NCBI GenBank assembly: GCA_900290295.1
Contig: OMSW01000112.1
Coordinates: 138,382-176,443 of the forward strand
From: Burkholderiales bacterium
Lineage (GTDB): Bacteria; Pseudomonadota; Gammaproteobacteria; Burkholderiales; Burkholderiaceae_F
Direction of reading: 5' to 3'
Length of the DNA: 38,062 nt
A program made the position numbers and the translations under genes. This document shows positions 17,689 to 26,547 of the stretch, piece after piece. How positions within the stretch are numbered: position 1 is the stretch's first letter; every line of letters begins with the position of its first letter. The notes under the pieces are model-generated. The model was not told the origin of the DNA. It saw only the letters and a list, made by a program, of their open reading frames with translations, and ran no database searches.

Positions 17689-19896
17689 ATGGCGACTCCC
17701 GAGGCAGTGAGCCCGGGGCCGCCTGCGGGCCTGCCGGATCCGGCAAGCTTGGCGCGGCTGGCAAACGAGTTTTTTGCCGCGCTGTCGGGCGCCCCGGCTG
17801 CTGGCGCAGTTCCGGCGCCGACGAATCCGCAGCCGGCCGGGTTCTCCTTGCCGCCCGGCGCTGCTGGTCCGTCCGCGCAGGCGGCCGGTGCAGCACCGGT
17901 GCCGACGAATCCACAGCCGGCGGGGTTTTTCTTGCCGCCCAGCGTTGCTGGGCCGTCCACGCCGGCGGCCGGTGCAGCACCGGTGCCGACGAATCTACAG
18001 CCGGCGGGGTTTTTCTTGCCGCCCAGCGTTGCTGGGCCGTCCACGCCGGCCGCCGCTGGAGTGCCGGTGCCGATGAATCCGCAGCCGGCCGGGTTCTCTT
18101 TGCCGCCCGGCGCTGCGGGCCCGTCCACGCCCGCTGCCGTGCCGTTCGGCGCCCTGGCGCCGGGCGCGAACCTGCTGCCGAGTTCGCCGCAAGCGCCGGC
18201 CAATGCGGGCGCCTCGGCGCCTTCCTTGGTGCCGCACGCGCAGGCACCCAACGGCGTGCCTGACCATGCCATGAGCGCAGCGCCCGGATATGACGGGCGG
18301 GCCGGCAACTACGCTCTTGGCGTGCCGCAGGCCTACGCAGCTGCACTGCCACTGGCGACGATTTCAATGCCCGGTGGCGGCGCAACGGCGCCGTCCGAAC
18401 CGACGGCATACTATTTCCTTGGTGCCACCGGCGCCCCGGTGTCGGGCATACCGAGTGCCGGTGAATCTGCCCTGCCTAGCGACGATCTCGTCAGCGCACA
18501 ATCCTTCGGTCTACCCGGCAGCGAAGCTCTGCGCTCGCTGCTTGCTGATAGCGTGAAGGCGCCTTCGGCGCCCGCCCTGCCGGTAGCCGGCCCCGGCCGC
18601 TACTACTTCATCGATGCCGAGCAAGCCAGCGCCACGCCGAATGGTGCGATTCCCCAGGCCTCGGCATCTGCACACCCGCCGTTCGATGTCAACGCGCTCC
18701 GCCGCGACTTCCCGATCCTGCAGGAGCGGGTCAACGGCCGGCAGCTGGTGTGGTTTGACAATGCCGCAACGACGCAAAAGCCGCAGGCGGTGATTGATCG
18801 GCTCGCGCACTTCTACGCGCACGAAAACTCCAACATCCATCGTGCCGCGCATGAACTCGCGGCGCGCGCGACCGATGCCTACGAACAGGCGCGCGAGACC
18901 GTGCGCCGCTTCATCGGCGCAAGCTCGAGCGAGGAGATTGTCTTCGTGCGCGGCACCACGGAGGGCATCAATCTGGTGGCCAAGAGCTGGGGGGCCAAGC
19001 ATGTCGGGCCGGGCGACGAGATCATCGTCTCGCACCTCGAGCACCACGCCAATATCGTGCCGTGGCAGCAGCTCGCTGCCGAGAAGGGTGCGAAGATCCG
19101 CGTCATTCCGGTCGATGACTCCGGTCAGGTGCTGCTCGAGGAATACCAGCGCCTGCTGAATGATCGCACCAAGATCGTCTCGGTCACGCAAGTCTCGAAC
19201 GCCCTGGGCACCGTGGTGCCGGTGAAAAAGATCGTTGAGCTGGCCCACCGGGCAGGCGCGCGCGCGCTGATCGACGGCGCGCAGTCGGTGTCGCACATGC
19301 GCGTGGATATGCGCGCGCTCGATGCGGACTTCTTCGTCTTTTCGGGGCACAAGATCTACGGACCTACCGGCATCGGCGCGGTCTACGGCAAGCGCGAGGT
19401 ACTCGAAGACATGCCGCCGTGGCAAGGTGGCGGCAACATGATCCTCGATGTGACCTTCGAGCGTACGGTGTACGACGAGCCACCGACGCGCTTCGAGGCC
19501 GGCACCGGCAACATCGCCGACGCGGTCGGCCTTGGGACTGCGCTCGATTATGTGGAGCGGGTGGGTGTCGAGAACATCGCGCGCTACGAGCACACGCTGC
19601 TCGAGTACGCCACGCACCACATGAACCTGATTGATGGTGTGCACCTGATCGGCACCGCAATCGACAAGGCCAGCGTCCTTTCCTTCGTGGTCGACGGCAC
19701 CAGTACCGAAGAGGTGGGCAAGGCGCTGAACCAGGAGGGCATCGCGGTGCGAGCCGGACATCACTGCGCGCAGCCCATCCTGCGCCGTTTCGGGCTCGAA
19801 TCCACGGTGCGCTCGTCGTTGGCGTTCTACAACACCAGTGAGGAAGTGGACCGCATGGTGGCGGTTGTGCGTCGACTCGCGGGCATGCGGCGCTAG
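17689..19896 (+). CDS. cyd: Encapsulated cysteine desulfurase with long disordered cargo-loading N-terminus
   Basis: 735 residues. Residues ~332-735 are a type II (SufS-like) PLP cysteine desulfurase: DFPILQERVNGRQLVWFDNAATTQKP entry region, SGHKIYGPTG with the PLP lysine K555, and RAGHHCAQP with the persulfide cysteine C693. Residues 1-331 are Ala/Pro/Gly-rich and predicted disordered; Family 2A cargo enzymes carry such extensions to enter the shell. The extension starts with an amphipathic LARLANEFFAAL (21-32), contains four near-identical ~28-residue repeats (39-149), and has two YYF elements, YYFLGATG (241-248) and YYFIDAEQ (305-312). It releases sulfane sulfur from cysteine. ATG 17689 is chosen; ATG 17659 would overlap the shell gene by 20 bases. 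Confidence 0.95.
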   Translation: MATPEAVSPGPPAGLPDPASLARLANEFFAALSGAPAAGAVPAPTNPQPAGFSLPPGAAGPSAQAAGAAPVPTNPQPAGFFLPPSVAGPSTPAAGAAPVPTNLQPAGFFLPPSVAGPSTPAAAGVPVPMNPQPAGFSLPPGAAGPSTPAAVPFGALAPGANLLPSSPQAPANAGASAPSLVPHAQAPNGVPDHAMSAAPGYDGRAGNYALGVPQAYAAALPLATISMPGGGATAPSEPTAYYFLGATGAPVSGIPSAGESALPSDDLVSAQSFGLPGSEALRSLLADSVKAPSAPALPVAGPGRYYFIDAEQASATPNGAIPQASASAHPPFDVNALRRDFPILQERVNGRQLVWFDNAATTQKPQAVIDRLAHFYAHENSNIHRAAHELAARATDAYEQARETVRRFIGASSSEEIVFVRGTTEGINLVAKSWGAKHVGPGDEIIVSHLEHHANIVPWQQLAAEKGAKIRVIPVDDSGQVLLEEYQRLLNDRTKIVSVTQVSNALGTVVPVKKIVELAHRAGARALIDGAQSVSHMRVDMRALDADFFVFSGHKIYGPTGIGAVYGKREVLEDMPPWQGGGNMILDVTFERTVYDEPPTRFEAGTGNIADAVGLGTALDYVERVGVENIARYEHTLLEYATHHMNLIDGVHLIGTAIDKASVLSFVVDGTSTEEVGKALNQEGIAVRAGHHCAQPILRRFGLESTVRSSLAFYNTSEEVDRMVAVVRRLAGMRR
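17803..18138 (+). repeat. Four in-frame 84-bp tandem repeats in the desulfurase cargo domain
   Basis: Units start at 17803, 17887, 17971 and about 18058. Each encodes the pattern (A)PxPTNPQPAGF(S/F)LPP followed by xxAGPSxxAA. Units 2 and 3 are almost identical at the DNA level, pointing to recent duplication; units 1 and 4 have the FSLPPGAAG variant and units 2 and 3 FFLPPSVAG. A three-base insertion precedes unit 4 (27 residues). Confidence 0.93.
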
Positions 19897-19926
19897 TGCG
19901 CTGCGGTCCATCAGGAACTGCATCCG

Positions 19927-19942
19927 CCCCGCTACCGCGGGG
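19927..19942 (+). terminator. Short GC hairpin after the nanocompartment operon
   Basis: CCCCGC-TACC-GCGGGG, a perfect 6-bp stem with a 4-base loop, 30 bases after the desulfurase stop. No T-run follows, so termination is uncertain. Confidence 0.3.
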
Positions 19943-20143
19943 TAATGACGCGCCTCATGCGTGCCATTCGGGATTGCGCAGCGCGCTCAGCGACCGGCGG
20001 GCGAAGTCGCCCTGCATGCCGCGGGCGGCGAGGTCCGCACCGGGCAAATGCGCAGCGTGTATTAGGTGGCTCGCATTTCTTCGTTCACGTCGAGGCGATC
20101 GCGACCTACCATTGCCCCTATCCATCTACTGCATTGAAGGATC

Positions 20144-20743
20144 ATGGCCGGCACGCTCCCTCTTGCGTCGGCTCGGCTGCTGATCGTGCCGGGCCTGCGA
20201 AACAGCAGTCCGCTGCACTGGCAGAGCTGGCTGCAGTCGCTGCACTCCGGCTCCGTGCGCGTCAACCAAGCCGATTGGACCAAGCCCGACCTCGAGACTT
20301 GGGCGGCGAATATCACCGACACCCTCGCGGCCGCCGGCCGCGGGCCCTGGCTTGGGGTGGCGCACAGCTTTGGCTGCCTCGCGCTGGCCCGCCATCTCGC
20401 ATTGGAGGCGGACTCACCGCTGGCAGCCGCTTTGCTCGTGGCGCCGGCCGACCCGGACGCTTTCGGTTTGGCCGGGCTGTTGCCGCAAACCGAGCTGGCT
20501 ATCCCGACCACACTGGTTGCCAGCGACACCGATCCTTGGATGCGCGTGGCCACGGCACGTCTTTGGGCGCAGCGCTGGGGCAGCCATTGGGTCAATCTCG
20601 GGGATGCCGGACACATCAATGCCGAGGCGGGCTTCGGGCCCCTGCCGTACGCGCAGCGATGGCTTGACGCGATGCGCGAGCCCCCGGAACGTGCACACCA
20701 TTTCCATACGGCGTCGCTGGCCGAAGGGCCGTTCGCGGTGTGA
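20144..20743 (+). CDS. RBBP9/YdeN-family alpha/beta hydrolase
   Basis: 199 residues. LLIVPGLRNSSPLHWQSWL at the N-terminus is the family opening motif. The likely catalytic triad is S75 (VAHSFGCLA, a variant nucleophile elbow with H-S-F-G), an aspartate in ASDTDPW (128-130) and H157 in GDAGHINAEAGFG. Family members are small serine hydrolases of mostly unknown substrate. ATG 20144 is preceded by GAAGGA at a tight spacing of two bases. It lies 247 bases after the desulfurase, so whether it belongs to the sulfur operon is open; no membrane or signal segment is present. Confidence 0.87.
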   Translation: MAGTLPLASARLLIVPGLRNSSPLHWQSWLQSLHSGSVRVNQADWTKPDLETWAANITDTLAAAGRGPWLGVAHSFGCLALARHLALEADSPLAAALLVAPADPDAFGLAGLLPQTELAIPTTLVASDTDPWMRVATARLWAQRWGSHWVNLGDAGHINAEAGFGPLPYAQRWLDAMREPPERAHHFHTASLAEGPFAV

Positions 20744-20817
20744 CGCGGCGCGTTGGCGTCAACCGGCGCGACCAATCCGTCGGATTTTCACGGCCGGTGA
20801 TCTTGCGGACGTGCACG

Positions 20818-22662
20818 CTAGGCCGTGAACTGCAGCGCCGCCAGCCGGGCGTACAAGCCCGCTTGTCTCATCAGATCGGCGTGCTGGCCCTGCTCCACGA
20901 TGATGCCCCGATCCAAGACGAAGATGCGGTCGGCGCGCTGCACGGTAGCGAGCCGATGCGCGATGACGATGGTAGTGCGCCCTCGCATGGCCACCTCCAG
21001 CGCATCCTGGACCGCGCGTTCGCTTTCGGCATCCAGGCTGCTCGTGGCTTCGTCGAGCAGCAGCAGGGGCGCGTCCTTGAGTATCGCGCGCGCAATGGCG
21101 ATGCGCTGGCGCTGACCGCCGGACAGTCGCAGTCCGCGCTCCCCAACAGCGGTGGCGTAGCCCTCTGGCAGGCGCTGGATGAATTCGTCCACGTGCGCGG
21201 CTTCGGCTGCGGCCAGGGTCTCGGTTTCGGAAGCGGTGCTGCGGCCGTAGCGGATATTCTCGAGCACGCTTCCGGAAAATATTACCGGGTCCTGAGGTAC
21301 CACGGCGATGTGCGCGCGCAGATCCGCCAGACGCAGCTCGCGCACCGATACGCCACCGATCAGGAGTTGCCCCTCGTTGATATCGTAAAAGCGCTGCAAT
21401 AGCTGGAAGATCGTTGTCTTGCCCGCGCCCGAGGGGCCTACCAGCGCGACCGTCTGGCCAGCCTCGATTGACAGCGTCAAGCCCTGGAGCACCACGTGCG
21501 TTGGCCGCGAGGGGTAGCGAAACACTACGCCGGCCAGTTCCACTCGAATCGCACGCGCCCCCGTCTCTACGGCAAGGGTTCGCGCCTGCGGCGAATCGGC
21601 AATTGCCGATTCGACGGCAAGCAGCTCCATCAGGCGTTCGGTGGCGCCAGCCGCGCGCAACAGCTCGCCCCAGACCTCGGCCAGCACGGCAACGCTCGAC
21701 GCCACGAGCATGATGTACAAGGAGGTCTGACTGAGCTCTCCGGCACTAATTTGCCCGGCCAGCACAGCCTCCACCCCGCCGTGCAGGCCATAGAGCAGGG
21801 AGCCGAAAATCCCGACAATGAGAAAGGCCGTGAATGCCGCACGCGTGCGGGCGCGGCGGACCGAGGTGGTGAATGCAGTTTCGTTGGCAATTGAGAAACG
21901 GGTCGTTTCCGCGGTCTCCTGGGTGTAGCTTTGCACTACCGGCACCGCATTGAGCACCTCGCCGGCAATGGCGCTGGTATCGGCAATGCGATCCTGGCTG
22001 GCGCGCGAAAGCCTCCTGACCCGGCGTCCTATCCAAAGCGCCGGAAGCACTACCAGGGCGATGATCCCGACCACCGTTAGCATCAGGCGCGGACTGCTCG
22101 CGATTAGCAGGGCAATTGCGCCGATGCCCATTACGGCGCTGCGCAGACCCATCGAGATGCTCGAGCCGACCGCGCTTTGGATGACCGTCGTATCGGTGGT
22201 CAGTCGCGAGAGAATTTCGCCGGTCTTGAGCGACTCGAAGAACTGCGGACTCTGGCGCAGCACGTGCGCATACACGGCCCGGCGCAGGTCGGCGGTGACC
22301 CGCTCACCTATCCAACTCACCGTGTAGAAGCGGGCGGCGGTAAACACCGCGAGCACAACCGCCAGGGCGAACAGGTCAAGAAAGTAGCCGTGTACCGCCA
22401 TTATCCGGGTCCCCATGTCGATCGTCGCCGGCTGGGCCAATCCGCGATCGACCAGCAGGCGCACCGCGGCGGGCAAGGCCAGCGTTGCACCGGCCGCCAG
22501 TAACAGGAACAGCAATGCCAGCAGGACTTGGCGCCGATAGGGGCGAACGAAGGGAACCAGGGCCCGGAGCGGTCCGAGCTTCGGGCCCGCTTGCTTGGGG
22601 GCCGGGATCTTCAGCAGGGGCTTTCGCTGTCGCGCACGGGGCGCTTTCTTTCGGCCGATCAG
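20818..22662 (-). CDS. MsbA-type ABC exporter (fused membrane and ATPase domains)
   Basis: About 614 residues: six-helix exporter domain (residues ~35-340) and one ATPase domain with Walker A GPSGAGKTT, signature LSGGQRQR, Walker B LLLLDEATSSLD and switch His in IAHRLATVQ. Such half-transporters act as dimers and export lipids, drugs or peptides. The start is a problem: after the preceding MAPEG stop (22668-22670) there is no in-frame ATG, GTG or TTG until inside the first membrane helix. CTG 22662 is given because it yields the expected length; the nearest upstream canonical start would lie deep inside the MAPEG gene. Last gene of the fabI-exporter set. Confidence 0.85.
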   Translation of the reverse strand: MIGRKKAPRARQRKPLLKIPAPKQAGPKLGPLRALVPFVRPYRRQVLLALLFLLLAAGATLALPAAVRLLVDRGLAQPATIDMGTRIMAVHGYFLDLFALAVVLAVFTAARFYTVSWIGERVTADLRRAVYAHVLRQSPQFFESLKTGEILSRLTTDTTVIQSAVGSSISMGLRSAVMGIGAIALLIASSPRLMLTVVGIIALVVLPALWIGRRVRRLSRASQDRIADTSAIAGEVLNAVPVVQSYTQETAETTRFSIANETAFTTSVRRARTRAAFTAFLIVGIFGSLLYGLHGGVEAVLAGQISAGELSQTSLYIMLVASSVAVLAEVWGELLRAAGATERLMELLAVESAIADSPQARTLAVETGARAIRVELAGVVFRYPSRPTHVVLQGLTLSIEAGQTVALVGPSGAGKTTIFQLLQRFYDINEGQLLIGGVSVRELRLADLRAHIAVVPQDPVIFSGSVLENIRYGRSTASETETLAAAEAAHVDEFIQRLPEGYATAVGERGLRLSGGQRQRIAIARAILKDAPLLLLDEATSSLDAESERAVQDALEVAMRGRTTIVIAHRLATVQRADRIFVLDRGIIVEQGQHADLMRQAGLYARLAALQFTA

Positions 22663-22667
22663 GCTCG

Positions 22668-23066
22668 CTAGGACGCGAACAAGGAGCGCGCCACGCCGAA
22701 GGCCGCATAGCCGACCAGAACCGCGAGGGCGAGCAGGGAGACTCCAAAACTGGGCGCACGCTTGGCCGGATCCTTTGCGTACGCCAAGGCGTAGGCGACG
22801 CGTGCGCCGATCCAGACCAATCCTGCCACCGCAACGAGCATGGTTGCGCCGTACAGGGCCGCCAGCCATACGGCAGGCAGGAATACCGTGCTGTTTTCCA
22901 GCGTATTCATTTGTACGCGGACCGTGCGTTCGAAGCCCGGGTTGCCGGTGGTGGCAGAGGCCGAAATTGCGTACTTCGTACGGGCGCGCCCAACCAGTGC
23001 ACCGACCCACAGCAGCAACATGATATTGAGCAAGGTGTTGATTGCGGGCCACGTGGTGGAAACCAT
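22668..23066 (-). CDS. MAPEG family membrane protein
   Basis: 132 residues with four predicted membrane helices. TLLNIMLLLWVGALVGRARTKY and the GFERTVRVQMNTLENSTVF loop are the family signature (E-R-x-x-x-x-Q-x-N-x-x-E). Bacterial members are glutathione-dependent or of unknown function; the sequence does not settle the activity. ATG 23066 has GGAG seven bases upstream. It sits between two ABC exporters in the same direction, 75 bases after the C39 exporter, and its TAG is only a few bases before the next exporter's presumed start. Confidence 0.88.
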   Translation of the reverse strand: MVSTTWPAINTLLNIMLLLWVGALVGRARTKYAISASATTGNPGFERTVRVQMNTLENSTVFLPAVWLAALYGATMLVAVAGLVWIGARVAYALAYAKDPAKRAPSFGVSLLALAVLVGYAAFGVARSLFAS

Positions 23067-23141
23067 ATGATTCTCCAATGGGTTTTGGCGGCGAGTGCGC
23101 GGGCTCCGGTCGCGCTGCAAGTCATGGCAACAGGCGCGCAC

Positions 23142-25232
23142 TCATGAGCGGCCGCCCCCGTCGAACACCGGTTCGCCCAGGCGCACGATGCGATCCACGT
23201 TGCGAACGGTGTCGGGTCGGTGGCTGACGATGACGATCGCGATGCCGAGCTTTCTCAGGCGCTCGCTGATCTCCTGCTCCCGGGCCAGGTCAAGCTGGTC
23301 GAAGGCTTCGTCAAGAAAAAGCACCTGCGGTTTGCGGTAAAGCGCGCGCGCAAGCAAGACCCGCTGCTTCTGGCCCCCGGACAGGGCCACGCCCAGGCTG
23401 CCGACGATCGTGTTGTATTGCATCGGCATGGCCATGATGTCGGCGTCGATCCCGGCAACCGTTGCCGCCGCACGTACGCGGCTGGGTTGGTGCTGGGGAT
23501 CGAAAAAACTGATGTTGTCCTCGATTGAGCCGACAAACAGGGGATCCTCCTGCATTACCACCCCCAGTCGCGAGCGATATGCGCCCACGCCCCAATCGCG
23601 CAGGTCGCGGCCATTGGCTTCCAGCGATCCCTCCGTGCGATCGAGCAGGCCGATCAGTACCTTTACCATGGTTGTCTTGCCGGCGCCGGATGGGCCGACG
23701 ATGGCTACCACCTCGCCGGGCCGAACGGAAAAGTCGACATTGCGAAACGCAAATCCTTCGACCCCGTAGGCAAACCCCAGGCCGCGCGCCTCGATTGCCA
23801 GCGGCGCCTCGGGAGCCGGTGCACTCGGCGCACGCGCTTGCTCGATTTGCGCCAGGGCGATATCGGCGATCCGCTCCGCGTGCAGGTCGAGCATGCGAAA
23901 CTCGATCCACTTGTCCACCAGGTTGTTGACTCTGGTTAGGAAGAGCAGCTTGAAGGCCAGGAAGCCGAAAAGCATACCGACCGAAAAACTGCCGCCGACG
24001 ACCAGCTCCGCCGCCAGCCATACGACCGCAACGTTTTCCAAGCCGAAGATCAGGCCATTGGCCGCGCGGTTCAGGATCGTCAGGCGCTGGACCAGCACGC
24101 CGGCGTTGGTCTGGTCGATCACCAGGTTCTGGTAGGCGGAGCGGCGTTCGGGCTCGCGCAGATTGAGCTTGATCGCCATCATGCCGCGCAAGGTCTCGAT
24201 GAAGTGCGTGGCGGCCTTGCCTTCGTGTACCAGTTGCTCATCGAGCGCACGGCGCTGGGCACCGTAGAACAGCCAGCGGGTCGCGCCGTACGCCAGCGTG
24301 GCCGCCAGCACCACGGCCGCCAGGAGGACGCTGTACCAGAGCATCACGCCCAGCGTTAGGACCACCATCGCTCCGTCGACCAGCGTTTCCAGGAAAGTAA
24401 CGCTCAGCGTGCGCTGGATCGCATCGACGCTGCGAAAGCGCGAAACGATGTCGCCGATATGGCGCTTTTCGAACCAGGCCATGGGTAGGCGCAGCAGTTG
24501 TCCGAAAAGGGCGTCGAGCAGGCGCACGTTCAGCATCGTCGATAGGTACACGCCCAGCCAGCCCCGGACCGCGGTGACCGCCACTTGCATCACCGCAAGC
24601 AGCGCAAAGCCGATACCCAGGACCGTCAGCAGGTCCTCGTCGCGGCCGACCACGACCCGATCGACCACGATCTGCACGAAGAAAGGCGATGCGATGGCGA
24701 ACACTTCGAGCGCAATGGAAAGGATTAGAACCTGCGCAATGGCGCCGTGCAGACCCTGCGCCGAACCAAAGAGCTGCCGTAGCGACACCTTTTCGCGCTC
24801 GTCGCGCGCCGCAAATCCGGTCGCTGGTGTGAGTTCCGCGGCCACACCGGTGTAGTGGCGCGAGACATCGTCCAGGGCCAGCACGCGCTTGCCGCGGGCC
24901 GGATCCATAATCGTGATCTTGTTGCCGTCGGCGCGCGTGAGCACCACGAAGTGATTCATGTCCCAATGCAGGATCGCCGGCATGCGCAGCTTGCTCAGCG
25001 CCGACATCGGCGCCTGCACGCCCCGAAAGGACATCTTCAGCGTGTCGGCGATTGCTGCGATGTGCTGCAACGTCACGCCCTTCATCGACGGCGAGAGACG
25101 CAGGCGCATGGCCGACAGGTCCGTTCGCAATCCGTGGTAGCTGGCAATCATTGCGACGCAGGCGATGCCACACTCCGGCGCTTCGCTCTGCAGGATCATG
25201 GGCACCCGGCGCCCGAAAAGGCTGGAGAACAC
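23142..25232 (-). CDS. C39-peptidase ABC exporter (bacteriocin/RiPP processing and secretion type)
   Basis: 696 residues in three parts. The N-terminal C39 peptidase has an intact catalytic set: C21 in SEAPECGIACVAM, H94 in HWDMNHFVVL and D110 in IMDPARGKR. The six-helix exporter domain spans roughly residues 155-440. The ATPase has GPSGAGKTT, LSGGQKQR, FLDEAFDQLD and the switch His in VSHRPDTV. Such transporters cut a double-glycine leader and export the peptide through an HlyD adaptor, which is encoded just upstream with only three bases between. The Walker B extension DEAFDQLD departs from the usual DEATSxLD. No candidate leader peptide gene is seen nearby. Confidence 0.94.
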   Translation of the reverse strand: MFSSLFGRRVPMILQSEAPECGIACVAMIASYHGLRTDLSAMRLRLSPSMKGVTLQHIAAIADTLKMSFRGVQAPMSALSKLRMPAILHWDMNHFVVLTRADGNKITIMDPARGKRVLALDDVSRHYTGVAAELTPATGFAARDEREKVSLRQLFGSAQGLHGAIAQVLILSIALEVFAIASPFFVQIVVDRVVVGRDEDLLTVLGIGFALLAVMQVAVTAVRGWLGVYLSTMLNVRLLDALFGQLLRLPMAWFEKRHIGDIVSRFRSVDAIQRTLSVTFLETLVDGAMVVLTLGVMLWYSVLLAAVVLAATLAYGATRWLFYGAQRRALDEQLVHEGKAATHFIETLRGMMAIKLNLREPERRSAYQNLVIDQTNAGVLVQRLTILNRAANGLIFGLENVAVVWLAAELVVGGSFSVGMLFGFLAFKLLFLTRVNNLVDKWIEFRMLDLHAERIADIALAQIEQARAPSAPAPEAPLAIEARGLGFAYGVEGFAFRNVDFSVRPGEVVAIVGPSGAGKTTMVKVLIGLLDRTEGSLEANGRDLRDWGVGAYRSRLGVVMQEDPLFVGSIEDNISFFDPQHQPSRVRAAATVAGIDADIMAMPMQYNTIVGSLGVALSGGQKQRVLLARALYRKPQVLFLDEAFDQLDLAREQEISERLRKLGIAIVIVSHRPDTVRNVDRIVRLGEPVFDGGGRS

Positions 25233-25235
25233 GGC

Positions 25236-26503
25236 TCAGCGCAACCGCTCACGCAACGCCAGGACGGGCTCGAACACCCATTCGAAGACGGTGCGCTTTT
25301 CCAAGAGAATGTCGGCATTGACGAGCATTCCCGGTCGCAAGGGAATCTCCTGCGCTCCGGTGTGCACGGTCTGACGATCGAGGGCGACCTCGATGCGATA
25401 CACCGGTTCGCGCACCGACAGGGGACCGACCCGCTCGCCCGGGGACCACACCGTGCGCCCGACGCTCGTAACTTTGCCCTGGTACTGGCCGAAGTACTGA
25501 AAGGGGAAGGCGTCATAACGCAGTACCACCTGATTGCCCGCTTGTATGAATCCGATCGCACGGGTCGGCACGAGCAACTGGGCGTGAATGGCGCTGCCCT
25601 TGGGCATTATTGTTGCCAAGGTCGCGTTGGCAGCAACCGAATCACCACGCGCGGCCGCAATATTGGTAATGATGCCGGCGATCGGGGCGCGGATTTCCAG
25701 ATCGCTGCGCGCTTCCTCCTGCACCAGGCTCTGCTGCAGCTCGCTCCTGCGCTGCTCGATCTGCTGCTGCTGGGTGCGCGCTCGGATCTGAATCAGGGGC
25801 AATTCCTCCTGGGCGGCCCGCAATTCGCGTTCGATGGCGGCCTGGTTTCCCCTGAGGCTCTCGAGTTTGGTCGTCTGGTCGAGCAGATCGTTGCGCCGAT
25901 CGCGCACCATGGCTTCCGAGGCAAAACCTTCCTTCACGAGTTGGGCAAATCGCTGCGACTCCTGCTGCGCCGACGCCAGGCGCTGCTGTTGCGCGCGCAC
26001 CTCGGCACCGGCCTGGTCGAGTTCCTTTTTCAGGTCATCGACCCGTTTGCGCGCCTGTGCGGTTTGCTGCTCGCCCAGCATCTCCGCCTGCTTTTGCTCC
26101 GACGCGAGTGAACCCAGGCGCCCAATGAGTTCCTGTCGAACCAGCTCCGAAGCATTGACGCCGTTGGCGGTCGTGCGTTCCTGTGACAGTCGCGCAATCG
26201 GCTGCCCCGCGTCGATCTCGTCGCCCTCCTTGACCAGCAAAGCGGAAACGACGCTCACTTCCGGTGCGTTTACCCGCGCTGCGCCAATATCGAGTTCCAG
26301 GTAGCCGTCCACGCGTTCACGGCGGGGCGGGTGTAATGACCGACGAAGGCAAACGTAAGCAGCGCGCCCGCCAGTGTCGCGGCGAGCACCGTGAAAACCC
26401 ATACCGGCACCGGCCGCGCCTTTGACACCTCGCCCAGGAGCTTTTCGCGCTGGGCATCGATCGCCTCCTGGCGAAACAGCGAACGGATCGGTGGTGGGCT
26501 CAA
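25236..26503 (-). CDS. HlyD-family periplasmic adaptor of the C39 exporter, frameshifted near 26324-26327
   Basis: Two overlapping frames together make one normal adaptor. The N-terminal part (from TTG 26503) gives a cytoplasmic tail, a membrane helix (VWVFTVLAATLAGALLTFAF) and GHYTR. The rest, RERVDGYLELDIGAARVNAP onward, with a long Gln/Glu-rich coiled coil and the HlyD beta-barrel (RPGMLVNADILLEKRTV), continues in another frame to the stop at 25236. The junction is a GGGG run (+ strand 26324-26327); one extra base would restore YTRPRRERVDG. It is either a sequencing slip or a real frameshift. If restored, the protein has about 422 residues. Between fabI and the exporter, all in one direction. 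Confidence 0.85.
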
Positions 26504-26547
26504 CGTAGATCCGGGGTCTCGTCAAAGGCTTGTGCACCGGGAGCGGG

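Noticed and set aside
20000-20120. Minus-strand reading HLPGADLAARGMQGDFARR ending in a stop near 19957, resembling a protein tail
   Set aside because: Only about 40 codons, no start or ribosome site in that frame, and no family recognised; left as unexplained intergenic sequence.
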